Assembly (NCBI RefSeq): GCF_910591885.1
Contig: NC_063273.1
Location: forward strand, 13,856,501-13,920,500
From: Bombus terrestris
Lineage: Eukaryota > Arthropoda > Insecta > Hymenoptera > Apidae
Reading direction: 5' to 3'
Length of the DNA: 64,000 nt
The notes beneath the pieces are model-generated. The model saw only the letters and a program-made list of their open reading frames with translations. It made no database searches and had not been told where the DNA came from. The translations under genes and the position numbers were made by a program. Positions 16,186 to 29,926 of the stretch are shown here, one piece after another. Position 1 is the first letter of the stretch. Each line of letters begins with the position of its first letter.

Positions 16186-19100
16186 ATGTAATAGTATATA
16201 ACGTTATACATCATATAGTGATCCAATATAACGTTACACGTTAATATGTAATAGTACATAACGATATGCATCATATAGTGATCCAGAATAACGTTATACG
16301 TTATAACGTAATAGTACATAACGATATATGTTATTACGAAATAGTTCATAACGTTATACGTTGTAACGTATTAGTATATGACGTTATACAACATATAGTG
16401 ATCCAATAACGTTATACGTTATAACGTAATCGTACATAACGTTATACGTTGTAACGTAATAGTATGTAACGTTATACATCATATAGTGATCCAATATAAC
16501 GTTATACGTTATAACTTAATTGTACACAACGTTATACGTTGTAACGTAATAGTACATAACGTTTTACGTCATATAGTTATCTAATATATCGTTATACGTT
16601 ATAACGTAATAGTACATAACGATATACATCATATAGTGATCCATATAACGTTATACGTTATAACGTAATAGTCCATAAAGTTATACGTTGTAACGTAATA
16701 ATACATAACGTTATACGTTGTAACGTAATAGTATATAACGTTTTACGTCATATAGTGGTCCAATATAACGTTATTCGGTGTAACGTAATAGTATGTAACG
16801 TTTTACGTTGTAAGGTAATAGTATGTAACGTTATACATCATATGGTGATCCAATAAAGCGTTATAAGTTCTAACATAATAGTACATAACGTTTCAAGTTG
16901 TAACGTAATAGTATATAACGTTACACATAATACAGTGATCCAATATAACGTTATACGTTATATCGTAATAGTACATAACGTTATACATTATAACGTTATA
17001 GTTCATAACGTTATACGTTGTAACGTAATAGTATATAACGTTATAAATCATATAGTGATCCAATATTACGTTATACGTTTCATCGTAATAGCACGTAACG
17101 TTATACGCTGTAACGTAATAGTATATCACGTTATACATCATATAGTGATCCAATATAACGTTACACGTTATAACGTAATAGTACATAACGATATACGTTA
17201 TTACGAAATATTTCATAACGTTATACGTTGTAACGTAATAGTATGTAACGTTATACATCCAATAGTGATCCAATATAACGTTATACGTTATAACTTAATA
17301 GTACACACCGTTATACGTTATAACGTAATAGTACATAACGTTATACGTTGTAACGTAATAGTATATAACGTTATACATTGTAACGTAATAGTATATAACC
17401 TTTTACGTCATATAGTGATCCAATATAACGTTATACGATGTAACGTAATAGTATGTAACGTTATACATCAATTAGTGATCCAATATAATATTATACGTAA
17501 TAACGTAATAGTACATAACGTTATACGTTGTAACGTAATAGTACACAACGTTATACGTAATAACGTAATAGTACATAACGTTATACGTTATAACGTAATA
17601 GTACATACCGTTATACGTTCTTACGAAATAGTTCATAACGTTATGCGTTGTAACGTAATAGTATATGACGTTATACAACATATAGTGATCCAATATAACG
17701 TTATACGTTATAACGCAATAGTACATAATGTTATACGTTGTAACGTAATAATACATAACGTTATACGTTGTAACGTAATAGCATATAACGTTTTACGTCA
17801 TATAGTGGTCCAATATAACGTTATACATTATAACGTAATAGTACATAACGTTATACGTTGTAACGTAATAGTATATAACGTTATAAATCATATAGTGATC
17901 CAATATTACGTTATACCTTTCATCGTAATAGTACGTAACGTTATACGTTATAACGTAATAGTACATAACGTTTCACGTTGTAACGTAATAGTATATAACG
18001 TTTCACGTCATATAGTAATCCAATATAACGTTATTCGATGTAACGTAATAGTATGTAATGTTATACATCATATAGTGTTCCAATATAATGTTATACGTTA
18101 TAACTTAATAGATCATACCTTTATACGTTATTACGTAATAGTTCATAACGTTATACGTTGTAACGTAATAGTATGTGAGGTTATACATCATATAGTGATC
18201 CAATATAACGTTATTCGATGTAACGTAATAGTATGTAACGTTATACATCAAATAGTGATCCAATATAATATTATACGTAATAACGTAATAGTACGTAACG
18301 TTATACGTTGTAACGTAATAGTATGTAACGTTAAACATCATATAGTCATCCAATATAACGTTATACGTTGTAACGTAATAGTATATAACGTTTTACGTCA
18401 TATAGAGGTCCAATATAACGTTATTCGATGTAAGGTAATAGTATGTAACGTTATGCATCATATAGTGATCCAATATAATATTATACGTAATAACGTAATA
18501 GTACATAACGTTATACGCTGTAACGTAATAGTACATAACGTAATACGTTGTAACGTTAAAATACGTAACGTTATACGTTGTCACGTAATAGTACATAACC
18601 TTATACATCATATAGTGAACCGATATATCGTTATACGTTATAACGTAATAGTACACAATGTTATATGTTGTATCGTAATAATACATAACGTTATACGTTG
18701 TAACGTAATAGTATATAACGTTATACATCATATAGTGATCCAATATAACGTTATACTTTCTAACATAATAGTACATAACGTTTCACGTTGTAACGTAATA
18801 GTATATAACGTTTTACGTCATATAGTGATCTAATATAACGTTATACGTTATAATGTAATAGTACATAACGTTATACGTTGTAACGTAATAGTATATAACG
18901 TTTTACGTCATATAGTGATCTAATATAACGTTATACGTAATAACGTAATACTACATAACGTTATACGTTGTAACGTAATAGTATGTAACGTTATACATCA
19001 TATAGTGATCCAATATAACGTTATACTTTCTAACATAATAGTACATAACGTTTCACGTTGTAACGTAATAGTATATAACGTTACACATCATATAGTGATC

Positions 19101-19640
19101 CAATATAACGTTATACGTTATAACGTAATAATGCATAACGTTATACGTTGTAACGTAATAGTATATAACGTTTTACGTCATATAGTGGTCCAATATAACG
19201 TTATTCGATGTAAGGTAATAGTATGTAACGTTATACATCATATAGTGATCCAATATAATGTTATACGTTGTAACATAATAGATCATAACTTTATACGTTA
19301 TTACGTAATAGTACATAACGTTAAACACCATATAGTGATCCAATATAACGTTATACGATGTAACGTAATAGTACATAACGTTATACGTTGTAACGTAATA
19401 ATACATAACGTTATACGTTGTAACGTAATAGTATATAACGTTTTTCGTCATATAGTGATCTAGTATAACGTTATACGTTATAACGTAATAGTACATAACG
19501 TTATACGTTGTAACGTAATAGTATGTAACGTTATACATCATATAGTGATCCAATATAACGTTATACTTTCTAACATAATAGTACATAACGTTTCACGTTG
19601 TAACGTAATAGTATATAACGTTACACATCATATAGTGATC
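16186..19640 (+). repeat. Older alpha-related copy with internal deletions
   Basis: Runs through alpha in order but shortened. About 16,190-16,650 follows 1,745-2,200, including both the 2-base and 1-base losses (near 16,406 and 16,646). About 120 bp of alpha is then missing. About 16,760-18,100 follows 2,430-4,080 with gaps, and 18,181-18,833 and 19,005-19,463 follow 250-911 and 1,053-1,511. The whole is roughly 1 kb shorter than the equivalent stretch of tandem alpha. The longest open frame in the window (16,935-18,833) lies here only because no consensus stop or slip interrupts it. Confidence 0.75.
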
Positions 19641-21879
19641 CAATATAACGTTACACGTTATAACTTAATAGTACACAACGTTATATGTTGTAACGTTATA
19701 GTACATAACGTTATACGTTGTAACTTAATAATACATAACGTTATACGTTGTAGCGTAATAGTATATAACGTTTCACGTCATATAGTAATCCAATATAACG
19801 TTATTCGATGTAACGTAATAGTATATGACGTTATACAACATATAGTGATCCAATATAACGTTATACGTTATAACGTAATAGTACATAACGTTATACGTTG
19901 TAACGTAATAGTATGTAACGTTATACACCATATAGTGATCCAATATAATGTTATACGTTGTAGCTTAATAGATCATAACTTTATACGTTATTACGTAATA
20001 GTATATAACGTTAAACACCATATAGTGGTCCAATATAACGTTATACGTTATAACTTAATAGTACACAACGTTATACCTTGTAACGTAATGGTATATAACT
20101 TTTTACGTCATATAGTGATCCAATATAACGTTATTCGGTGTAACGTAATAGTAGATAACGTTATACATCACATAGTGATCTAATTTAACGTTATACGTTA
20201 TAACGCAATAGTATATAACGCTACACTTTATTATGTAGCACTACATAACATTATGCGTTATTACGAAATTGTCAAAAACGTTATACGATGTAACGTAATA
20301 TTATATAACGTTATACATCATATAGTGATCCAATATAACGTTATACGTTGTAACGTAATAGTATATAACCTTATACATCATATAGTGAACCAATATATCG
20401 TTATACGTTATAACGTAATAGTACATAACGTTATAATTTGTAACGTAATAATACATAACGTTATACGTTGTAAGGTAATAGTATATAACGTTTTACGTCA
20501 TATAGTGATCCAATATAACGTTATTCGATGTATCGTAATAGTACATAAACTTATACGTTGTAACGTAATAATACATAACGTTATACGTCGAAACGTAATA
20601 GTATATAACGTTTTACGTCATATAGTGGTCCAATATAACGTTATTCGAATGTAACGTAATAGTATGTAACGTTTTACGTTGTAACGTAATAGTATGTAAC
20701 GTTATACATCATATGGTGATCCAATAAAACGTTATAAGATCTAACATAATAGTACATAACGTTTTACGTTGTAACGTAATAGTATATAACGTTACACATC
20801 ATATAGTGATCCAATATAACGTTATACGTTATAACGCAATAGTACATAACGTTATACATTATAACGTAATAGTTCATAACGTTATACGTTGTAACGTAAT
20901 AATACATAACGTTATACGTTGTAACGTAATAGTATATAACGTTTTACGTCATACAGTGGTCCAATATAACGTTATTCGATGTAACCTAATAGTATGTAAC
21001 GTTTTACGTTGTAACGTAATAGTATGTAACGTTATACATCATATGGTGATCCAATAAAACGTTATAAGTTCTAACATAATAGTACATAACGTTTCACGTT
21101 GTAACGTAATAGTATATAACGTTACACATAATATAGTGATCCAATATAACGTTATACGATATATCGTAATAGTACATAACGTTATACATTATAACGTAAT
21201 AGTTCATAACATTATACGTTGTAACGTAATAGTATATAACATTATAAATCATATAGTGATCCAATATTACGTTATACGTTTCATCGTAATAGTACGTAAC
21301 GTTATACGTTGTAATGTAATAGTATATAACGTTATACATCATATAGTGATCCAATGTAACGTTACACGTTAATATGTAATAGTACATAACGATATGCATC
21401 ATATAGTGATCCAGAATAACGTTATACGTTATAACGTAATAGTACATAACGATATACGTTATTACGAAATAGTTCATAACGTTATACGTTGTAACGTAAT
21501 AGTATATGACGTTATACAACATATAGTGATCCAATATAACGTTATACGTTATAACGTAATCGTACATAACGTTTTACGTTGAAACGTAATAGTATGTAAC
21601 GTTATACATCATATAGTGATCCAATATAACGTTATACGTTATAACTTAATTGTACACAACGTTATACGTTGTAACGTAATAGTACATAACGTTTTACGTC
21701 ATATAGTTATCTAATATATCGTTATACGTTATAACGTAATAGTACATAACGATATACATCATATAGTGATCCACATAACGTTATACGTTATAACGTAATA
21801 GCACATACCGTTATACGTTCTTAAGAAATAGTTCATAACGTTATGCGTTGTAAGGTAATAGTATGTAACGTTATACATC
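19641..21879 (+). repeat. Cassette mosaic with first hairpin block
   Basis: No gene. Contains the first copy of the diverged hairpin block (20,203-20,292). A 1-base insertion near 20,645 (TTCGAATGTAACG for TTCGATGTAACG) shifts the monomer register, and a 1-base loss near 21,773 (GATCCACATAACG) shifts it back. The cassette order around 19,640-20,650 recurs in delta at about 40,540-41,560, and that around 20,690-21,780 recurs near 37,080-37,820. Confidence 0.75.
20203..20292 (+). repeat. Diverged hairpin block 1 of 10
   Basis: Three in-register monomers that are the most divergent in the array. They contain GCTACA, an 8-base spacer, then TGTAGC (20,220-20,239), a perfect 6-bp inverted repeat able to form a stem-loop. 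After it come CACTACATAAC, ATTATGCGTTATTACG and the unusual AAATTGTCAAAAACG. They follow an A monomer with TGATCTAATTTAACG. Confidence 0.85.
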
Positions 21880-21972
21880 ATATGGTGATCCAATATAACG
21901 TTATTCGGTGTAACGTAATAGTAGATAACGTTATACATCACATAGTGATCTAATTTAACGTTATACGTTATA

Positions 21973-22062
21973 ACGCAATAGTATATAACGCTACACTTTA
22001 TTATGTAGCACTACATAACATTATGCGTTATTACGAAATTGTCAAAAACGTTATACGATGTA
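21973..22062 (+). repeat. Diverged hairpin block 2 of 10
   Basis: Same block as at 20,203; inverted repeat at 21,990-22,009. It lies in the first half of a 480-bp duplication. Confidence 0.85.
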
Positions 22063-22452
22063 ACGTAATATTATATAACGTTATAAATCATATAGTGATC
22101 CAATATTACGTTATACGTTTCATCGTAATAGTACGTAACGTTATACGATTTAACGTAACAGTAAGTAACGTTATACACCTTATAGTGATCCAGTATAACG
22201 TTATACGTTATAACGTAATTGCACATAACGTTGTACGTTGTAATGTAATAGTATGTAACGTTATACACCATATAGTGATCCAATATAACGTTATACGTTA
22301 TAACTTAATAGTACATAACGTTATACGTTGTAACGCAATAGTATATAACGTTATACATCATATAGTGATCCAATATAACGTTATTCGGTGTAACGTAATA
22401 GTAGATAACGTTATACATCACATAGTGATCTAATTTAACGTTATACGTTATA

Positions 22453-22542
22453 ACGCAATAGTATATAACGCTACACTTTATTATGTAGCACTACATAACA
22501 TTATGCGTTATTACGAAATTGTCAAAAACGTTATACGATGTA
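22453..22542 (+). repeat. Diverged hairpin block 3 of 10
   Basis: Same block, 480 bp after the previous one; inverted repeat at 22,470-22,489. Confidence 0.85.
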
Positions 22543-22790
22543 ACGTAATATTATATAACGTTATACATCATATAGTGATCCAATATTACGTTATACGTTT
22601 CATCGTAATAGTACGTAACGTTATACGATTTAACGTAACAGTAAATAACGTTATACACCATATAGTGATCCAGTATAACGTTATACGTTATAACGTAATT
22701 GCACATAACGTTGTACGTTGTAATGTAATAGTATGTAACGTTATACACCATATAGTGATCCAATATAACGTTATACGTTATAACTTAATT

Positions 22791-23790
22791 GTACACAACG
22801 TTATACGTTGTAACGTAATAGTACATAACGTTTTACGTCATATAGTGATCCAATATATCGTTATACGTTATAACGTAATAGTACATAACGATATACATCA
22901 TATAGTGATCAATATAACGTTATACGTTATAACGTAATAGTACATACCGTTATACGTTATTACGAAATAGTTCATAACGTTATACGTTGTAACGTAATAG
23001 TATATGACGTTATACAACATATAGTGATCCAATATAACGATATACGTTATAACGTAATAGTACATAAAGTTATACGTTGTAACGTAATAATACATAACGT
23101 TATACGTTTTAACGTAATAGTATATAACGTTTTACGTCATATAGAGGTCCAATATAACGTTATTCGATGTAAGGTAATAGTATGTAACGTTATACATCAT
23201 ATAGTGATCCAATGTAATATTATACGTAATAACGTAATAGTACATAACGTTATACGCTGTAACGTAATAGTACATAACGTAATACGTTGTAACGTTAAAA
23301 TACGTAACGTTATACGTTGTCACGTAATAGTACATAACCTTATACATCATATAGTGAACCGATATATCGTTATACGTTATAACGTAATAGTACACAACGT
23401 TATATGTTGTATCTTAATAATACATAACGTTATACGTTGTAACGTAATAGTATGTAACGTTATACATCATATAGTGATCCAACATAACGTTATACTTTCT
23501 AACATAATAGTACATAACGTTTCACGTTGTAACGTAATAGTATATAACGTTTTACGTCATATAGTGATCTAATATAACGTTATACGTTATAACGTAATAG
23601 TACATAACGTTATACGTTGTAACGTAATAGTATGTAACGTTAAACGTCATATAGCCATCCAATATAATGTCATACGTTCTAACATAATAGTACATAACGT
23701 TTCACGTTGTAACGTAATATTATATAACGTTACACATCATATAGTGATCCAATATAACGTTATACGTTATAACGTAATAATGCATAACGT
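22791..23790 (+). repeat. Cassette mosaic, includes another alpha-like segment
   Basis: No gene. A TGATCAATAT register slip (one C lost) lies near 22,910. About 23,132-23,572 follows alpha 471-911, including the AACGTTAAAATACG monomer and the AACCGATATATC cassette, with new substitutions. The same combination recurs in both delta copies (39,867 and 47,244 onward). Confidence 0.75.
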
Positions 23791-24796
23791 TATACGTTGT
23801 AACGTAATAGTATATAACGTTTTACGTCATATAGTGGTCCAATATAACGTTATTCGATGTAAGGTAATAGTATGTAACGTTATACATCATATAGTGATCC
23901 AATATAATGTTATACGTTGTAACATAATAGATCATAACTTTATACGTTATTACGTAATAGTACATAACGTTAAACACCATATAGTGATCCAATATAACGT
24001 TATACGATGTAACGTAATAGTACATAACGTTATACGTTGTAACGTAATAATACATAACGTCATACGTTGTAACGTAATAGTATATAACGTTTTTCGTCAT
24101 ATAGTGATCTAGTATAACGTTATACGTTATAACGTAATAGTACATAACGTTATACGTTGTAACGTAATAGTATGTAACGTTATACATAATATAGTGATCC
24201 AATATAACGTTATACGTTATATCGTAATAGTACATAACGTTATACATTATAACGTAATAGTTCATAACATTATACGTTGTAACGTAATAGTATATAACGT
24301 TTTACGTCATATAGTGGTCCAATATAACGTTATTCGATGTAAGGTAATAGTATGTAACGTTACACATCATATAGTGATCCAATATAATGTTATACGTTGT
24401 AACATAATAGATCATAACTTTATACGTTATTACGTAATAGTACATAACGTTAAACACCATATAGTGATCCAATATAACGTTATACGATGTAACGTAATAG
24501 TACATAACGTTATACGTTGTAACGTAATAATACATAACGTTATACGTTGTAACGTAATAGTATATAACGTTTTTCGTCATATAGTGATCTAGTATAACGT
24601 TATACGTTATAACGTAATAGTACATAACGTTATACGTTGTAACGTAATAGTATGTAACGTTATACATAATATAGTGATCCAATATAACGTTATACGTTAT
24701 ATCGTAATAGTACATAACGTTATACATTATAACGTAATAGTTCATAACATTATACGTTGTAACGTAATAGTATATAACGTTTTACGTCATATAGTG
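23791..24796 (+). repeat. 480-bp tandem duplication (gamma-type)
   Basis: About 23,791-24,316 and 24,271-24,796 agree at an offset of 480. I noticed a few differences, for example TATACATC versus TACACATC near 23,881 and 24,361, and CATACG versus TATACG near 24,061 and 24,541. The same cassettes occur once per gamma copy (near 28,830 and 33,150), so the extra copy is a local change in the first gamma-like unit. Confidence 0.85.
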
Positions 24797-25217
24797 ATCT
24801 AATATAACGTTATACGTTATAACGAAATAGTACATAACGTTATACGTTGTAACGCAATAGTATATAACGTTATGCATCATATAGTGATCCAATATAACGT
24901 TACACGTTATAACTTAATAGTACACAACGTTATACGTTGTAACGTAATAGTACATAACGTTATACGTTGTAACGTAATAATACATAACGTTACACGTTGT
25001 AACGTAATAGTATATAACGTTTTACGTCATATAGTGGTCCAATATAACGTTATACGTTATATCGTAATAGTACATAACGTTATACATTATAACGTAATAG
25101 TTCATAACATTATACGTTGTAACGTAATAGTATATAACGTTATAAATCATATAGTGATCCAATATTACTTTATACGTTTCATCGTAATAGTACATAACGA
25201 TATGCATCATATAGTGA
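24797..25217 (+). repeat. Leading partial gamma unit
   Basis: No gene. Matches 29,355-29,740 at an offset of about 4,558 (152 monomers minus 2). It carries TGATCTAATATAACG, then the CACGTTATAACTTAATAG cassette. It then jumps at about 25,190 into the GATATGCATCATATAG cassette, where the later copies continue differently. Confidence 0.7.
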
Positions 25218-28200
25218 TCCAGTATAACGTTATACGTTATAACGTAATAGTACATAACGATATACGTTATTACGAAATAGTTCATAACGTTATACGTTGT
25301 AACGTAATAGTATATGACGTTATACAACATATAGTGATCCAATATAACGTTATACGTTATAACGTAATCGTACATAACGTTATACGTTGTAACGTAATAG
25401 TATGTAACGTTATACATCATATAGTGATCCAATATAACGTTATACGTTATAACTTAATTGTACACAACGTTATACGTTGTAACGTAATAGTACATAACGT
25501 TTTACGTCATATAGTTATCTAATATATCGTTATACGTTATAACGTAATAGTACATAACGATATACATCATATAGTGATCCATATAACGTTATACGTTATA
25601 ACGTAATAGCACATACCGTTATACGTTCTTACGAAATAGTTCATAACGTTATGCGTTGTAACGTAATAGTATATGACGTTATACAACATATAGTGATCCA
25701 ATATAACGTTATACGTTATAACGTAATAATACATAACGTTATACGTTGTAACGTAATAATACATAACGTTATACGATGTAACCTAAAAGTATATATCGTT
25801 TTACATCATATAGTGGTCCAATATAACGTTATTCGATGTAACGTAACAGTATGTATCGTTATACATCATAGAGTGATCCAATATAATGTTATACGTCGTA
25901 ACTTAATAGATCATAACTTTATACGTTATTACGTAATAGTGTATAACGTTAAACACCATATAGTGATCCAATATAACGTTATACGTTATAACTTAATAGT
26001 ACATACCGTTATACGTTATAACGTAATACTACATAACGTTATACGTTGTAACGTAATAGTATATAACCTTATACATCATATAGTGATCCAATATATCGTT
26101 ATACGTTATAACGTAATAGTACACAACGTTGTACGTTGTAACGTAATAGTACATAACGTTATACGTTGTAACGTAATAGTATATGATGTTATACAACATA
26201 TAGTGATCCAATATAACGTTATACGTTATAACGTAATAGTACATAAACTTATACGTTGTAACGTAATAATACATAACGTTATACGTTGTAACGTAATAGT
26301 ATATAACGTTTTACGTCATATAGTGGTCCAATATAACGTTATTCGATGTAACGAAATATTATGTAACGTTATACGTTGTAACGTAATAGTATGTAACGTT
26401 ATACATCATATGGTGATCCAATAAAGCGTTATAAGTTCTAACATAATAGTACATAACGTTTCAAGTTGTAACGTAATAGTATATAACGTTACACATAATA
26501 CAGTGATCCAATATAACGTTATACGTTATATCGTAATAGTACATAACGTTATACATTATAACGTTATAGTTCATAACGTTATACGTTGTAACGTAATAGT
26601 ATATAACGTTATAAATCATATAGTGATCCAATATTACGTTATACGTTTCATCGTAATAGCACGTAACGTTATAAGCTGTAACGTAATAGTATATCACGTT
26701 ATACATCATATAGTGATCCAATATAACGTTACACGTTATAACGTAATAGTACATAACGATATACGTTATTACGAAATATTTCATAACGTTATACGTTGTA
26801 ACGTAATAGTATGTAACGTTATACATCATATAGAGATCCAATATAACGTTATACGTTATAACGTAATAATACATAACGTTATACGTTGTAACGTAATAGT
26901 ATATAACATTTTACGTCATATAGTGATCTAATATAACGTTATACGTTATAACGTAATAGTACATAACGTTATACGTTGTAACGTAATAGTATGTAACGTT
27001 ATACATCATATAGTGATCCAATATAATGTTATACGTTGTAACTTAATAGATCATAACTTTATACGTTATTACGTAATAGTATATAACGTTAAACACCATA
27101 TAGTGATCCAATATAACGTTATACGTTATAACTTAATAGTACACAACGTTATACCTTGTAACGTAATAATACATAACGTTATACGTTGTAACGTAATAAT
27201 ACATAACGTTATACGTTGTAACGTAATAGTATGCAACGTTATACACCATATAGTGATCCAATATAACGTTATACGTTATAACGTAATAGTACATAAAGTT
27301 ATACGTTGTAACGTAATAATACATAACGTTATACGTTGTAACGTAATAGTATGTAACGTTATACATCATATGGTGATACAATAAAACGTTATAAGTTCTA
27401 ACATAATAGTACATAACGTTTCACTTTGTAACGTAATAGTATATAACGTTACACATAATATAGTGATCCAATATAACGTTATACGTTATATCGTAATAGT
27501 ACATAACGTTATACATTATAACGTAATAGTTCATAACATTATACGTTGTAACGTAATAGTATATAACGTTATAAATCATATAGTGATCCAATATTACTTT
27601 ATACGTTTCATCGTAATAGTACGTAACGTTATACGTTGTAACGTAATAGTATATAACATTATACATCATATAGTGATCCAATATAACGTTACACGTTAAT
27701 ATGTAATAGTACATAGCGATATGCATCATATAGTGATCCAGTATAACGTTATACGTTATAACGTAATAGTACATAACGATATACGTTATTACGAAATAGT
27801 TCATAACGTTATACGTTGTAACGTAATAGTATATGACGTTATACAACATATAGTGATCCAATATAACGTTATACGTTATAACGTAATCGTACATAACGTT
27901 ATACGTTGTAACGTAATAGTATGTAACGTTATACATCATATAGTGATCCAATATAACGTTATACGTTATAACTTAATTGTACACAACGTTATACGTTGTA
28001 ACGTAATAGTACATAACGTTTTACGTCATATAGTTATCTAATATATCGTTATACGTTATAACGTAATAGTACATAACGATATACATCATATAGTGATCCA
28101 TATAACGTTATACGTTATAACGTAATAGCACATACCGTTATACGTTCTTACGAAATAGTTCATAACGTTATGCGTTGTAACGTAATAGTATATGACGTTA

Positions 28201-29926
28201 TACAACATATAGTGATCCAATATAACGTTATACGTTATAACGTAATAATACATAACGTTATACGTTGTAACGTAATAATACATAACGTTATACGATGTAA
28301 CCTAAAAGTATATATCGTTTTACGTCATATAGTGGTCCAATATAACGTTATTCGATGTAACGTAACAGTATGTATCGTTATACATCATAGAGTGATCCAA
28401 TATAATGTTATACGTCGTAACTTAATAGATCATAACTTTATACGTTATTACGTAATAGTGTATAACGTTAAACACCATATAGTGATCCAATATAACGTTA
28501 TACGATGTAACGTAATAGTACATAACGTTATACGTTGTAACGTAATAATACATAACGTTATACGTTGTAACGTAATAGTATATAACGTTTTACGTCATAT
28601 AGTGATCTAATATAACGTTATACGTTATAACGTAATAGTACATAACGTTATACGTTGTAACGTAATAGTATGTAACGTTAAACATCATATAGTCATCCAA
28701 TATAATGTCATACGTTCTAACATAATAGTACATAACGTTTCACGTTGTAACGTAATATTATATAACGTTACACATCATATAGTGATCCAATATAACGTTA
28801 TACGTTATAACGTAATAATGCATAACGTTATACGTTGTAACGTAATAGTATATAACGTTTTACGTCATATAGTGGTCCAATATAACGTTATTCGATGTAA
28901 GGTAATAGTATGTAACGTTATACATCATATAGTGATCCAATATAATGTTATACGTTGTAACATAATAGATCATAACTTTATACGTTATTACGTAATAGTA
29001 CATAACGTTAAACACCATATAGTGATCCAATATAACGTTATACGATGTAACGTAATAGTACATAACGTTATACGTTGTAACGTAATAATACATAACGTTA
29101 TACGTTGTAACGTAATAGTATATAACGTTTTTCGTCATATAGTGATCTAGTATAACGTTATACGTTATAACGTAATAGTACATAACGTTATACGTTGTAA
29201 CGTAATAGTATGTAACGTTATACATAATATAGTGATCCAATATAACGTTATACGTTATATCGTAATAGTACATAACGTTATACATTATAACGTAATAGTT
29301 CATAACATTATACGTTGTAACGTAATAGTATATAACGTTTTACGTCATATAGTGATCTAATATAACGTTATACGTTATAACGTAATAGTACATAACGTTA
29401 TACGTTGTAACGCAATAGTATATAACGTTATACATCATATAGTGATCCAATATAACGTTACACGTTATAACTTAATAGTACACAACGTTATACGTTGTAA
29501 CGTAATAGTACATAACGTTATACGTTGTAACGTAATAATACATAACGTTACACGTTGTAACGTAATAGTATATAACGTTTTACGTCATATAGTGGTCCAA
29601 TATAACGTTATACGTTATATCGTAATAGTACATAACGTTATACATTATAACGTAATAGTTCATAACATTATACGTTGTAACGTAATAGTATATAACGTTA
29701 TAAATCATATAGTGATCCAATATTACTTTATACGTTTCATCGTAATAGTACGTAACGTTATACGTTGTAACGTAATAGTATATAACATTATACATCATAT
29801 AGTGATCCAATATAACGTTACACGTTATAACGTAATAGCACATACCGTTATACGTTCTTACGAAATAGTTCATAACGTTATGCGTTGTAACGTAATAGTA
29901 TATGACGTTATACAACATATAGTGAT
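25218..29926 (+). repeat. Higher-order repeat gamma, copy 1
   Basis: From about 26,180 to 29,926 this stretch agrees with 30,499-34,245 at an offset of 4,319 (144 monomers minus 1). Its first part (25,222 onward) agrees with 34,249 onward at 9,027. Shared markers include the AACCTAAAAGTATATATCG monomer near 25,790, TACGTCGTAACTTAATAG near 25,902, and the single 29-bp A monomers near 25,579 and 28,100. Confidence 0.85.

Larger units (their letters stand above)
21880..22790 (+). repeat. 480-bp tandem duplication carrying the hairpin block
   Basis: Rows at 21,901 and 22,381 are identical at an offset of 480 (16 monomers), as are the two hairpin blocks at 21,973 and 22,453. The copies differ at a few single bases, such as TAAATCA versus TACATCA (about 22,085 and 22,565) and ACCTTAT versus ACCATAT (about 22,180 and 22,660). 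Edges are approximate. Confidence 0.82.

Noticed and set aside
16935..18833. 632-codon open frame as a pentapeptide- or decapeptide-repeat protein
   Set aside because: It is pure satellite and starts at a GTG that occurs in intact A monomers. It has no ATG context, no non-repeat domain and no flanking gene signals. An overlapping open frame exists on the other strand, and equivalent stretches elsewhere are broken by the same slips and CTA variants.
20220..20239. Transcription terminator at GCTACA-N8-TGTAGC
   Set aside because: The stem is short and AT-rich, no T-run follows, and there is no upstream gene.
20203..20292. tRNA or small structured RNA gene at the hairpin block
   Set aside because: Only one 6-bp stem is present, with no cloverleaf, no A or B box match I can support, and the block is in exact monomer register.
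22381..22410. CENP-B box from monomers containing ATTCGGTGTAACG or ATTCGATGTAACG
   Set aside because: TTCGNNNNANN matches the left part, but the required CGGG is GTAA or similar, so the core is incomplete.
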